Shown here one piece after another: positions 8,296 through 18,581 of a stretch of 64,000 bases of DNA. The translations under genes and the position numbers were made by a program. The DNA comes from Pelagibius sp040217155 (GTDB taxonomy: Bacteria > Pseudomonadota > Alphaproteobacteria > Kiloniellales > Kiloniellaceae): assembly GCA_040217155.1 (NCBI GenBank), contig JAVJNS010000014.1:124001-188000 (forward strand), given 5' to 3'. The notes beneath the pieces were generated by a model, which made no database searches, was not told the origin of the DNA, and worked only from the letters and a program-made list of their open reading frames with translations. The number at the start of each line of letters is the position of its first letter. Within the stretch, counting starts at the first letter, position 1.

Positions 8296-9183
8296 CTACG
8301 GCATGCGTGCCAGGGTGCGCATCACTGTGATGCGGGCCGTCACCATGGTGATCAACGCAGCGGCGACCGGCAGGAGGACCAGCAAAGGCCATTCGTAGGG
8401 TCTCAAGCTCAGTTCTGGCAGCAGGCCACTGTCAATCCGTTGCAGCAAGACTCGGACCAAGTAAAGGGTCGGGATGGCACAGGCAAGGCCGAGCAGTCCG
8501 CCGCGCAGGCCAAAACTGAGGGCGTGATTCTGAAATTGGCGGGCGACGTAGGAATCCTGAGCGCCGATGAGGTGCAGCACCTCAATGGCTTGGTCATGCG
8601 CGGCCAAGCCCATGCGGGTGACGAAGGCAACCATGATGCAGGCGGCGAAGACCACCAGCACGACCACCACGCCGGCCATGATCTCGATCGCCTGAGCCAG
8701 ATCGAGAAGGCGCGCGAGCCAGCGCTGGTGATCGTCGAGCAGGCTGCCAGGCGCCACTTCTTGAAGCTTTTGCCGGAGGGCTTCGATGTCCACTCCGGCG
8801 CCGGGATCGATGGTAACAGCGATGAGTCGCGGTAGCGGCAGATCGATGGCGAAGACGGTATCGCCCAGCCAGGGCTCAAGCAAGGCCGTCATCTCGCCAA
8901 GTTCCATGGGTTCGACAGACAGCACGCCTGGCGTTGCGCTGAGCGCGGAGACGAGGGCGTTGAGCTCCGGGCCATCCTGTGAGGCCCTCGACTCGGCCGG
9001 TACCTGTACGGTCAGGGCGCCGGCCAGTCCCGTGTCCCAGCGCTCAGCCAGCTTGTTGAAGCTGAGGGCGCCGGCGAGGGCAAGGGCGGCGAGGTAAACC
9101 ATGATGGCGACCAGTACCGGCAGGTAGCGGCCGGAGGCGTCGCGGTCCAAGGGAACTGGCTGGCGGGAGCGCTTGCGGGCCAT
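8296..9183 (-). CDS. ftsX: Cell division protein FtsX
   Basis: Membrane partner of the ATPase FtsE; the complex gates peptidoglycan hydrolases at the division site. 295 residues from the chosen start, the ATG at 9183, which lies 4 bp beyond the ftsE stop and begins 'MARKRSRQPVPLDRD'. The open frame continues upstream into ftsE, but a longer start would overlap it by over 100 bp. It has one N-terminal helix, a periplasmic loop, then three helices (about residues 170-195, 220-240, 265-285). The C terminus 'ITMVTARITVMRTLARMP' is typical of alphaproteobacterial FtsX. Confidence 0.88.
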   Translation of the reverse strand: MARKRSRQPVPLDRDASGRYLPVLVAIMVYLAALALAGALSFNKLAERWDTGLAGALTVQVPAESRASQDGPELNALVSALSATPGVLSVEPMELGEMTALLEPWLGDTVFAIDLPLPRLIAVTIDPGAGVDIEALRQKLQEVAPGSLLDDHQRWLARLLDLAQAIEIMAGVVVVLVVFAACIMVAFVTRMGLAAHDQAIEVLHLIGAQDSYVARQFQNHALSFGLRGGLLGLACAIPTLYLVRVLLQRIDSGLLPELSLRPYEWPLLVLLPVAAALITMVTARITVMRTLARMP

Positions 9184-9187
9184 AAGG

Positions 9188-9910
9188 TCAAATGCCGTCC
9201 CGAAGCGTCGGCTCGCCGCGGCGCCCCGGGTGTCTAGCCGGACCGCTGCCCTCGGGCACCTCCAGGGCTTCGCCGTCGCGCAGCCGGGTAATCGGATGGC
9301 GAAAGCGTTCAACCAGAGATTCGTTGTGCGTGGCGATGACCACAGTGGTCCCGATCTTATTCAGTTCCTCGAAAAGGTACAGCAGCCGCACCGCCATGCG
9401 GTCGTCCAGGTTGCCGGTCGGTTCGTCGGCCAAGAGCAAACTGGGCCGCCCAATAACTGCCCGGGCAATGGCCACGCGCTGCTTCTGTCCGCCGGACAAC
9501 GTCTGCGGCAGGGCGTCCATGTGATCCGCCAGTCCCACCCAGCCCAGCAATTCCTCGACATCCTTGGTGCTGTGCGCGCGCGCCTGGCCGCTGATATGCA
9601 AGGGCAGAGCTACGTTCTCACGGGCGGTCAGATGGTCGAGCAGGCGAAAATCCTGGAACACCACGCCGATTCGCCGGCGCAGCAGGGCTGTTTCACGGCG
9701 CGACAAGCCGGCAACGTCGCGCCCAAAAAGAGCGACCCGGCCGGCCGAGGGACGCTGGCCCAGAAACATCATGCGCAGCAACGAAGATTTGCCGGCGCCG
9801 CTGGCTCCAACCAGAAAATGGTATGATCCCGGGTCGAACTCCAGGGAGATTCGCTTCAGGATTTCCGGTCCGTTTCCATAGCGCAGCACGACGTCCTCGA
9901 AGCGAACCAA
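9188..9910 (-). CDS. ftsE: Cell division ATP-binding protein FtsE
   Basis: ABC ATPase of the FtsEX division complex. It has Walker A 'GASGAGKSS', Q-loop 'VFQDFRLLDHLT', signature 'LSGGQKQR', Walker B 'LLLADEPTGNLD' and switch His in 'VIATHNE'. I chose the TTG at 9910 because 'AAAGGGGAAA' stands at a proper distance and the protein then begins 'LVRFEDVVLRYG' like other FtsE. An ATG at 9958 in the same frame would add 16 unlike residues. The stop is separated from ftsX by 4 bp. Confidence 0.92.
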   Translation of the reverse strand: MVRFEDVVLRYGNGPEILKRISLEFDPGSYHFLVGASGAGKSSLLRMMFLGQRPSAGRVALFGRDVAGLSRRETALLRRRIGVVFQDFRLLDHLTARENVALPLHISGQARAHSTKDVEELLGWVGLADHMDALPQTLSGGQKQRVAIARAVIGRPSLLLADEPTGNLDDRMAVRLLYLFEELNKIGTTVVIATHNESLVERFRHPITRLRDGEALEVPEGSGPARHPGRRGEPTLRDGI

Positions 9911-10053
9911 GGTGCAATTTCCCCTTTCAGAAGATCGAATCGAAAATGGCATAGGCAAGTCAGTCCCGTAAAGGGTTCTGCTGATGCCTTGCTTTGCCTA
10001 AACCCCACTCATATAAGGTTAGCGTGACATCTCCCTGGGGACATGAGTCGTTC

Positions 10054-10698
10054 ATGATCGTTTCCTGTCCTGCCTGTGAAAGCCGATTTGAGGTCGATCA
10101 GGCAAACCTTGGCTTTGACGGACGAACCGTCCGCTGTGGCAAATGTGGCAATTGCTGGCACCAGATGCCGGACAACGATCCGCGTGCGGCCGTGGCCGAG
10201 GAGTCGGTGCCGCCACCGCCGCCGCGCCGCCGTCCTGCGGCACCGCCGCGCAAGCGCAGTCGCGCGCCCCTGGCTGGCTGGATCCTGCTATTGCTCTTTG
10301 TGGCCGGTGTTGCCGCCGGCGGTTGGCTCGAGCGGCAGCGAATCGTCGCGCAGTTCCCGCAGTTGCGCGATGTCTACGCCTTGCTCGGCATTCCCCTCGA
10401 TTCCGCCGGGCCGCGGTTGCTGCTCAGTGATGTCAGCCTCAACTCAGAAGTGATCGGGGGGGACACCATGATTTCCGTGCGCGGCGTCGTCACCAACCCC
10501 TCTGATTTCAAGCAGGCGGTTCCGATGCTGCGCGCCCAACTGACCAATGCCGCCGGCGACGTGCTGGCGGAATGGACTTTCGAGGCTCCGCGGGCCGAAC
10601 TGGATGCCGGAGCAGCGGTGGATTTTGAGACCAAAACGAAGAATCCGCCCGAAGGTGCCCAGGACCTCAGTATCACCTTCGTCGAAGAGACACGCTAG
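10054..10698 (+). CDS. MJ0042-type zinc-ribbon membrane protein
   Basis: 214 residues from the ATG at 10054. The N terminus 'MIVSCPACESRFEVDQ' with a second pair in 'VRCGKCGNCW' is the MJ0042 zinc ribbon (C-x2-C ... C-x2-C). A Pro/Arg-rich linker, one transmembrane helix (about 95-112) and a DUF3426-like beta domain with 'VRGVVTNPS' follow. Such proteins are commonly encoded beside ftsE in alphaproteobacteria. Function is unknown. An upstream in-frame ATG at 9994 would add 20 residues that do not match the family. Confidence 0.8.
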   Translation: MIVSCPACESRFEVDQANLGFDGRTVRCGKCGNCWHQMPDNDPRAAVAEESVPPPPPRRRPAAPPRKRSRAPLAGWILLLLFVAGVAAGGWLERQRIVAQFPQLRDVYALLGIPLDSAGPRLLLSDVSLNSEVIGGDTMISVRGVVTNPSDFKQAVPMLRAQLTNAAGDVLAEWTFEAPRAELDAGAAVDFETKTKNPPEGAQDLSITFVEETR

Positions 10699-10742
10699 CC
10701 GGGGCTTCCAGGCCGCACTCCCGTCTTTGCGCACAAGCGTCA

Positions 10743-10758
10743 TTAAGCGTTGCTTAAC
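10743..10758 (+). promoter_or_regulatory. CtrA-like box upstream of cpdR
   Basis: TTAAGCGTTGCTTAAC matches the full CtrA consensus TTAA-N7-TTAAC with no mismatch. It lies 123 bp before the cpdR start and is also a short dyad. In alphaproteobacteria CtrA controls cell-cycle and motility genes, and CpdR controls CtrA breakdown, so the site would close a feedback loop. Binding is inferred. Confidence 0.5.
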
Positions 10759-10880
10759 CACGCCGATGGCAGTTTGAACGGCGAAGAAGAGGCCGGGTCG
10801 GCGCAGTGCCAAGCCGCTGCAGTCGGACCACCCAGGATGGGGCCCGCCTCGCTGGAATGTCCGCAGGAGACGGAACGATC

Positions 10881-11258
10881 ATGGCGCAAATTCTCGTCGC
10901 TGAAGACGATACCGCCGTACAAAGCTTTGTCAGCCGGGCTCTCGTGCATCGGGGTCACAAGGTTACTTCCGTCGAAGACGGTGTGCAGGCGCTTGAAGCA
11001 CTGGACCGCGACAGGTTCGACTTGTTGATCACAGACATCGTCATGCCGAGCCTGGATGGTATCGGTTTGGCGCTCAAGGTGGCCAAGGATTTTCCAGCGT
11101 TGCCGGTACTCTTGATGACCGGCTATTCAGCGGAGAGGCAACGGGCGCACAACCTCGAGGAACTGATCTGCGAGGTGATCACCAAGCCTTTCACCTTGCA
11201 GGAGATCTGCGAGGCTGCCGAGGCCGCGTTGACCGCCGAGCAGATGACCTGCCACTGA
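10881..11258 (+). CDS. cpdR: CpdR-type single-domain response regulator
   Basis: 125 residues from the ATG at 10881. It is a lone receiver domain beginning 'MAQILVAEDDTAVQSFVSRA' with acidic pocket E8-D9-D10, phospho-acceptor Asp52 in 'LLITDIVMP', Thr in 'LLMTGYSA' and Lys in 'VITKPF'. CpdR in its unphosphorylated form primes ClpXP to degrade CtrA-pathway proteins. The overall sequence closely follows that family rather than CheY. A TTAA-N7-TTAAC box lies upstream. The in-frame extension to 10806 is not supported by a ribosome site. Confidence 0.82.
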   Translation: MAQILVAEDDTAVQSFVSRALVHRGHKVTSVEDGVQALEALDRDRFDLLITDIVMPSLDGIGLALKVAKDFPALPVLLMTGYSAERQRAHNLEELICEVITKPFTLQEICEAAEAALTAEQMTCH

Positions 11259-11279
11259 CGCCGGCTTCAAACCTCTGTT

Positions 11280-13805
11280 TCAGAACTGATCGAGCAGCCG
11301 GTCAAGATAATCGAGCTCGAGTGCCGGACGGCTCCGTTCGCCGCGTCGACGCCGCAGTTCGTCGACGATCTCACGGGTGCGGCGCAGTTCCATCTGATCG
11401 GGGATCTCAACCCCGTCCTGTCGCCGGGATTGGCCGGCATTGTTAGTGCCTGTTTCGCGTCCCAAAGGGTCGCGCATCCCATCGGGGCGGGCGCCAACCT
11501 GACCCTCGCCCTCGCCCTCACCAGGTCCGAACATCTCCATGAACTGCTCCATGGCAGACTGCATGCCTTGTTGCAGTTGATCCAGAGAACGTGTCTGCGA
11601 AGGCACCGCCTGTCCCGGCTGCTCATTGGACAGGGCGTCGCGCGCGTCGCGCATCTCTTGCTCGGCGCGACCCAGGGGCCTGGGAATGTCGCCCAGCGCA
11701 TCGCCCAACTGGCGCATCAGGTCGCCAAGCCCGCGACGCAGCTGTTCCTGGCGTTGCGCATCAGCTTGGTTTTCGCCGCGCTGACCCTCCCCTTGCCGTT
11801 GCTGTTGCTGACCCTGCTGCGAGCGCTCGAAGCTGCGGTCCAGAAGCTCCTGCTGCTCACGCATCATCTTTTCCAGGTCGCGCATCATCTTCGAGGCTTC
11901 CTGCATGTCCTGGTTCATCTGCTGGGCATAGGGGTTGGCGCGCAGATTCTCCAGCATATTGCGCAACTGCGACAGCAACTCTCGGGCTGCGTCCTTGGCG
12001 CCCGAACGGGCCAGTTCGCGGGCGCGCTCCAACATTTCCTGGAGGTCCTGCCGGTCCAGCAACTGGCTGTCCGACGGTAACTCCTGGTTTTGCATTTGCT
12101 GGTTGTTTTGTGCCAGTTCTTCGCGCATCTGCTCGATCAGCTCATCAAGGAAGTTGTTCAGCGCCTGCTGCAACTCGTCGATCAGGCGTTCGATCTCCTC
12201 GTCTTCCGCGTCGCGCGACAAAGCCTCCATCAGGGCTTCCTGCGCCTCACGCAGCGCCCGCTCGGCTAGCGTCAGATCGCCGTCCTCGATGCGCAGGGCG
12301 GTATCCCACAACAACTGCTGCACCTCGCCAATGGCCTGGGACGAAGAATTGTAGATCAAGCGCCGCTCGGCGGCGCGCAGCGCCAGGGCCACCACAATGT
12401 CGTGAAAAAACTGCTCGGGACGTTCGGAAATAGCGCTCAGAGTTTGCACGACCGGCAGACGGCGTTCCGGGTTGAGACTCAGTTGTTTGCGCAACTCCAC
12501 CAGCGCGCGGGCAATCGGGTGGTTGAAAATTCGTTCCGGGATCACCGTGCGCAGCGTTTCGCTGCGGCCCTCCTGTCCCGGCTGATCCTTGGCGATCAGC
12601 TGTATCTCCACGGCAAGGCCGGCCCAGGGGTGGGGCGTCAGATCGTGATAGGTCGTGGCTTCGCTGATCTTGGGGGCCGCGCCGGGCAGTACCAGGTCAA
12701 GCTCCATGGGCGGCACCTCGGGCCGGTCGAGGCGACGAATCACGGCCTTGACATCGGCCAGACCGTAGTCGTCCTGTGCCTGGTAAGTGATCCGCAGGGC
12801 CGAGCGCTCGGTGCGTCCCGGCGCCGATTCAAAGGCGATCTCCGGTGGGTTGTCGGGCACCAGTGCCAGCGGCCAGTCAGCCAGGACGCGGCCATCCTGC
12901 AGGATGGCGAGGCGATCGCCCTCGGTCAGGCTGTGCTCCAGGCGATAGGCCCCGCTGGCGAAGTTCTCGAACACCTGCGCGGCGCCTGAGACCTGCAGGC
13001 TGGGCGCCGCACCGCCACCCTGCACCTGGGCCAGAAGCACGCTGCCCACCGGCACCCTCAACGTCTCGGTGGCTGGAGTTGCTGTCTCCAGGGGCGGCGC
13101 CTCCGGGTCGCCGTCTGCCAAGGTGTTTGAAGCCCGGGCTTCGAGATAGATTGGCGCCATCCCGGTATAAGCCGGCGGATTGATCCAGGCATCCAGGCTC
13201 GGTGGTAATTGTTGGGTTCGGTTGAAGCTGGGCGTGACGGCGGCGGTCAGACGCCCGCCGATGTTGCCGTCGGTCGCGGCGAAGCCGACCAGGACCAACA
13301 GCAGCACTAAGCCGCGCAAGGCCCAAGGGTCGAAAGCAGCGAGTCCCGGTCGTGGCAGACCCACACGCAGACCACGCAACCGGGCAATCACCTGTTCTTG
13401 GTGGGCGTGCCACATCGCGTGGGCCGCAGCATCGCCGGCGCCGGTGGCCATCTGGTCTTCCAGCGCCGTCAGCGGGCGGTGTTTGAGTGCGCTGTCCTGT
13501 TCCAGCCGACGTTTGCCGGCCTGCTCGTCAGGCAGGGAGACTCGCCTGGCGGCATAGGCCAAGGCAGCCACAAACACGGCCGCGAAGCTTGCCAGGACTA
13601 GACCGTGGAGCCAGCCCGGTAGGGCTGGCAGCAGGCCGGAAAGGGCGGCCGCAAGAAAGAGGCCGACGGTGCCGAGGACCGGCCAGACGGCGAGCCAGAT
13701 CGACTCCCAGGCGACGGCGCCGCGCGCCAGGGCCAACAAAAGTCCAAAGCGGGCCAGCACCCGTTTCGGATCGGAAGGGGGACGATTGGGCCATGTCTTG
13801 GTCAT
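11280..13805 (-). CDS. DUF4175 family large membrane protein (TIGR02302 type)
   Basis: 841 residues. Two or three N-terminal membrane helices (about 18-75) and one near 165-185 precede a large periplasmic part with beta-rich domains ('PEIAFESAPGRTERSALRIT'). After that comes a long helical and very Gln/Glu/Arg-rich coiled region (about 560-760, for example 'QQGQQQQRQGEGQRGENQ'). The C terminus 'RSRPALELDYLDRLLDQF' is conserved in the family. The function is unknown; the family is confined mostly to alphaproteobacteria. The gene is single and converges on cpdR. Confidence 0.85.
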   Translation of the reverse strand: MTKTWPNRPPSDPKRVLARFGLLLALARGAVAWESIWLAVWPVLGTVGLFLAAALSGLLPALPGWLHGLVLASFAAVFVAALAYAARRVSLPDEQAGKRRLEQDSALKHRPLTALEDQMATGAGDAAAHAMWHAHQEQVIARLRGLRVGLPRPGLAAFDPWALRGLVLLLVLVGFAATDGNIGGRLTAAVTPSFNRTQQLPPSLDAWINPPAYTGMAPIYLEARASNTLADGDPEAPPLETATPATETLRVPVGSVLLAQVQGGGAAPSLQVSGAAQVFENFASGAYRLEHSLTEGDRLAILQDGRVLADWPLALVPDNPPEIAFESAPGRTERSALRITYQAQDDYGLADVKAVIRRLDRPEVPPMELDLVLPGAAPKISEATTYHDLTPHPWAGLAVEIQLIAKDQPGQEGRSETLRTVIPERIFNHPIARALVELRKQLSLNPERRLPVVQTLSAISERPEQFFHDIVVALALRAAERRLIYNSSSQAIGEVQQLLWDTALRIEDGDLTLAERALREAQEALMEALSRDAEDEEIERLIDELQQALNNFLDELIEQMREELAQNNQQMQNQELPSDSQLLDRQDLQEMLERARELARSGAKDAARELLSQLRNMLENLRANPYAQQMNQDMQEASKMMRDLEKMMREQQELLDRSFERSQQGQQQQRQGEGQRGENQADAQRQEQLRRGLGDLMRQLGDALGDIPRPLGRAEQEMRDARDALSNEQPGQAVPSQTRSLDQLQQGMQSAMEQFMEMFGPGEGEGEGQVGARPDGMRDPLGRETGTNNAGQSRRQDGVEIPDQMELRRTREIVDELRRRRGERSRPALELDYLDRLLDQF

Positions 13806-13918
13806 CTGTGCGTCCTGTTGGTCGTTCAGGCGCCTACCGATTTGCCCCCCAAAACCGTAGGCCCACCTCTTTGTCGGAACTCCGGTTTTCTTGAACTCAG
13901 GTCGTTCCGTCCCAAAAA

Positions 13919-15289
<1,371 letters not shown>

Positions 15290-15345
15290 CTATTCGGCTT
15301 CCTCAGCACCGCTGCGGAGCAGATTTGCGTGAGCGGCGGCCTTCA

Positions 15346-15612
15346 TCAGTAAGTCTTTGTTTTCGTGCGTCTGTCGTTGCCGGTGAAAATCGAAAGAGGA
15401 TTCGATCCCGCGGCAGGATCGGCTTCGCCTTCCGGTGTCACGCTGCTCGGCGCCGGATAGGGTCGTGGGTAGGTGTAGTCGCTCTCCTGGCCTTCGGGCG
15501 GTTTGGGCGAGCCTTTCTTGCCGCAGGCAGCCACACCCAGCACAAGCGGGACGGCGAGGGCAAACGCGAGGAACAAGCGTCCACGCGGGTTGATCCGGGG
15601 CCTTAAGATCAT
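15346..15612 (-). CDS. lptM: LptM-like small lipoprotein
   Basis: 88 residues. A signal peptide runs to a lipobox 'GVAAC' with acylated Cys30, followed by 'CGKKGSPKPPEG', the diagnostic start of the YifL/LptM family. In E. coli LptM helps the LptD-LptE lipopolysaccharide translocon to mature. Position between argH and lysA is also diagnostic. Its start overlaps the argH stop by 4 bp. Confidence 0.85.
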   Translation of the reverse strand: MILRPRINPRGRLFLAFALAVPLVLGVAACGKKGSPKPPEGQESDYTYPRPYPAPSSVTPEGEADPAAGSNPLSIFTGNDRRTKTKTY

Positions 15613-17066
15613 AGGAAACGCTCCTTGGCGGCGGCGACGGCTTCGCGCACCCGCTCGGGCGCCGTACCGCCAAAGCTGATGCGGCTGGCTACCGCGTTCT
15701 CGACGGAAAGTACTTTAAGAACTTCTTCGGTGATGCCCGGCTCTATGGTTTGCATCTCCACCAACGGCAATTCCTCGAGCGGGCAACCACGCTCCTCGGC
15801 CAGCTTCACTATGCTGCCAGTAGCGTGGTGCGCTTGTCGGAACGGCATGCCGAGCACCCGCACCAGCCAATCGGCCAGGTCGGTGGCGGTCAGATAGCCG
15901 TGTGCGGTGGCGGCCTCCAAGGCCGAGCGGTTGGCCTTCATGTCGGCTACCATGCCGGTCATGGCGGCAACGCAGAGCTGCAGGGTCTCGGCCGCATCGA
16001 ATAGTGGCTCCTTGTCCTCCTGCATGTCCTTGCCGTAGGACAGCGGCAGCCCCTTCATCACAACCAGCAGGGCGTTGAGCGCGCCAAACACGCGGCCTGC
16101 CTTACCGCGGATTAATTCGGCGGCATCGGGGTTGCGCTTCTGCGGCATGATCGAGGAGCCGGTGGTGTAGGCATCGGACAGTTCCACAAAGCGGAAACCG
16201 TCGGAACACCACAACACGATTTCCTCAGACAGGCGTGACAGATGCATGGCCAGGATGGCTCCGGCCGAGAGGAACTCCAGCACATAATCACGGTCGGATA
16301 CGGCATCGATGGAATTGGCCATCGGCCGGTCGAAGCCGAGCGCTGCGGCCGTGGCCCGACGGTCGATGTCGAAAGAGGTCCCCGCCAAAGCGGCGGCGCC
16401 CAGCGGCGATTCGTTGAGACGGCGGCGACAGTCCTGCAACCGGGCCCGATCGCGGCCCAGCATCTCAACATAAGCCAGCATATGATGACCGAAGGTCACC
16501 GGCTGCGCCGCCTGGAGGTGGGTGTAGCCTGGCATGACCGTTGCGGCCTCGGCTTCGGCTTGCGCGATCAGGACAGCTTGGAGATCCCGCAGAGAGGTTT
16601 CGAGACCGTCGACGGCGTCGCGGGTCCACAGCCTCACGTCGGTGGCGACCTGGTCGTTGCGTGACCGCGCGGTATGCAGGCGCCCGGCCGGTTCGCCAAT
16701 CAGATCTCTGAGCCGCGCCTCCACATTCATGTGGATGTCTTCAAGGCTGGCCTTGAAAACGAAGTCGCCGGCTTCGATCTCTGACAGAATTGTGTCTAGA
16801 CCGGCCAGGATGGCCGCGCCATCTTCCTGGCTGATGATGCGCTGGTGCACCAGCATGGCGCAGTGCGCCTTGGACCCGGCGATGTCCTGAGCGTAGAGTC
16901 TCTGGTCGAAACCGATGGAGGCATTGATTCGCTCCATCACATCGGCCGGGCCGGCGGCAAAGCGACCACCCCACATGGTGTTGGCGCCGCCCTCCTTCGG
17001 GCTTTCGCTGGTGTCCGGGTCCTGTCCGCTTTTGGCGGAGATCTTCTGAGTGTCTGCCTGCGTCAT
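15609..17066 (-). CDS. argH: Argininosuccinate lyase
   Basis: 485 residues; cleaves argininosuccinate to arginine and fumarate, the last step of arginine synthesis. Conserved segments are 'MWGGRFAAGPADVMERIN', 'DIAGSKAHCAML', 'LHTARSRNDQVATDVRLW', 'MPGYTHLQAAQPVTFGHH' and the fumarase-superfamily signature 'GSSIMPQKRNPD'. About 30 residues before 'MWGGRF' are an extra, low-complexity extension. The ATG within that motif would be an alternative start, though no better ribosome site is visible there. The gene is divergent from the TlpA-like gene. Confidence 0.94.
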   Translation of the reverse strand: MTQADTQKISAKSGQDPDTSESPKEGGANTMWGGRFAAGPADVMERINASIGFDQRLYAQDIAGSKAHCAMLVHQRIISQEDGAAILAGLDTILSEIEAGDFVFKASLEDIHMNVEARLRDLIGEPAGRLHTARSRNDQVATDVRLWTRDAVDGLETSLRDLQAVLIAQAEAEAATVMPGYTHLQAAQPVTFGHHMLAYVEMLGRDRARLQDCRRRLNESPLGAAALAGTSFDIDRRATAAALGFDRPMANSIDAVSDRDYVLEFLSAGAILAMHLSRLSEEIVLWCSDGFRFVELSDAYTTGSSIMPQKRNPDAAELIRGKAGRVFGALNALLVVMKGLPLSYGKDMQEDKEPLFDAAETLQLCVAAMTGMVADMKANRSALEAATAHGYLTATDLADWLVRVLGMPFRQAHHATGSIVKLAEERGCPLEELPLVEMQTIEPGITEEVLKVLSVENAVASRISFGGTAPERVREAVAAAKERFL

Positions 17067-17117
17067 CTCTAAGTTCTGGACTTCGCACTTTGGCCTAGAG
17101 GAGGCTTTGCGCGCTCA

Positions 17118-17768
17118 ATGTTGATAGGAACCGGGTCAGTTACGGTTGGGCTCATAAGAAAGACCCTTGCGGCCGTCGGGCTTGCAACGCTGGCTTTCGC
17201 CCTCGCGTCCCCCGCTTCGCCCGGGGAGCAAATGACAGCGTCCGGCAGCGCGCCCTCGGCCCCAGAGGGCCCGTTTGCCAAGAACTTTACCTTCTCGAAC
17301 CCGCCGGCACCAGCGCCGAGCGTGCCGTTTCGGGCTCTGCACGGCAGCGAAGTCACACTGGCCGATTTCAAGGGCAAAGTGGTGCTGGTCAATTTCTGGG
17401 CCACTTGGTGTGCGCCCTGCGTCAGGGAGATGCCGAGCCTGGAGCGCCTGCATCAAGCCCTGGAGGGCGAGGGACTGGCCGTCCTGGCGGTTTCACTGGA
17501 TCGCGGCGGCGCCGGTGTCGTCGCTCCTTTTCTCAACCGCTTAAACTTGCAGCACCTGCCGATCTATCTGGATCCCAAGGCAAGGCTGGCGCAAGCCTTT
17601 GTCCTAAACGGCCTGCCGACAAGCTTCGTTATTGATCGCGCGGGTCAGGTGGTCGCCGGATTGGTTGGCCCGGCAGCGTGGGATGCCCCGGAATCCAAGG
17701 CATTCCTGCGCCACTATCTGCGCCAGGAGTTGCGGCGCGAAACGCCGCTAAAGAATACTTCAGGTTGA
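17118..17768 (+). CDS. tlpA: TlpA-like thiol:disulfide reductase
   Basis: 216 residues. An N-terminal signal or anchor segment (about 15-35) is followed by a thioredoxin fold with active site 'FWATWCAPCVREMPSLERL' (WCAPC). 'LNGLPTSFVIDRAGQVV' contains the cis-Pro. Such periplasmic reductases keep cysteines reduced for cytochrome c or copper-centre assembly. The divergent argH starts only 51 bp away. The exact partner protein is not known. Confidence 0.88.
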   Translation: MLIGTGSVTVGLIRKTLAAVGLATLAFALASPASPGEQMTASGSAPSAPEGPFAKNFTFSNPPAPAPSVPFRALHGSEVTLADFKGKVVLVNFWATWCAPCVREMPSLERLHQALEGEGLAVLAVSLDRGGAGVVAPFLNRLNLQHLPIYLDPKARLAQAFVLNGLPTSFVIDRAGQVVAGLVGPAAWDAPESKAFLRHYLRQELRRETPLKNTSG

Positions 17769-17883
17769 AGCGTACTATATATATCATCTAAAACGATAGA
17801 CTTGTGGCCGGCCCTTCCGGCAAGGAAAATGAAGAGTCTAAGAACGTTCGGCTTCTGCCGGGGTTGGTGAAGGAGGAGTGGCC

Positions 17884-18552
17884 ATGGGATCCTCACTGCG
17901 ACCTGCATGTCCGCGTATTCATCGGTTCGGGCTGTGCCTCAGCCTGTTGCTGGGACTGGTGATCTTGCCGTGGGAGTCGCTCTCAGCGCAGGAATCCATG
18001 GTCTTCGATGTGTTGCGCGACGGTGACAAGATCGGAGAACACCGTGTCGATTTTGAACGCCAGGACGGCACTTTGAAGGTTTCCGTTGAAACCGACATGT
18101 CGGTGCGCTTCGCCTTCGTCACCCTGTTTCGCTACGAGCACAAGCGCGTCGAGCGCTGGACGAGTGGCAAGTTGCAGTCCCTGGCGGGAATGACTAACGA
18201 TGACGGCCAAGTGTTCGAGGTCTCCATCGTCCGAAAAGAAGGGCACTACAGTCGTACCGTCAACGGCATAGAAGAAGAGATTGTCGGTTCGGTCGCCATC
18301 GACAGCCTGTGGAGCCGAGACCTGCTGACTGCCGGCAAGCTGTTTTCGACGGCCAGTGACAAAGTCTACCGCGTCAGCAGCAATGTTTTGGGTTGGGAGA
18401 CGATCGAAGCGGGCGGTGGGCAAATGGAAGCCGAACACGTCAAGCTCTCGGGAGAACTGGATCGCGACCTTTGGTACGGCCCCGGCGGCGAGCTTCTGCG
18501 CGTCATCTATGAAAACGATCAGGGCGAATCGTTCGAGTTCGTCCGCCGCTAG
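17884..18552 (+). CDS. DUF6134 family exported protein
   Basis: 222 residues from the ATG at 17884, seven bases after 'AAGGAGGAG'; a GTG two codons earlier is less likely. A signal peptide ends at about residue 34 ('SLSAQES'). The mature part has 'VFDVLRDGDKIGEHRVDFER' and 'WSRDLLTAGKLFST' and is predicted to be all beta. The pattern is that of DUF6134, which I recognise only as a family of unknown role. It stands alone downstream of the TlpA-like gene. Confidence 0.75.
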   Translation: MGSSLRPACPRIHRFGLCLSLLLGLVILPWESLSAQESMVFDVLRDGDKIGEHRVDFERQDGTLKVSVETDMSVRFAFVTLFRYEHKRVERWTSGKLQSLAGMTNDDGQVFEVSIVRKEGHYSRTVNGIEEEIVGSVAIDSLWSRDLLTAGKLFSTASDKVYRVSSNVLGWETIEAGGGQMEAEHVKLSGELDRDLWYGPGGELLRVIYENDQGESFEFVRR

Positions 18553-18581
18553 AATATTTGGTGCAACTTTGGTGCAACCGC

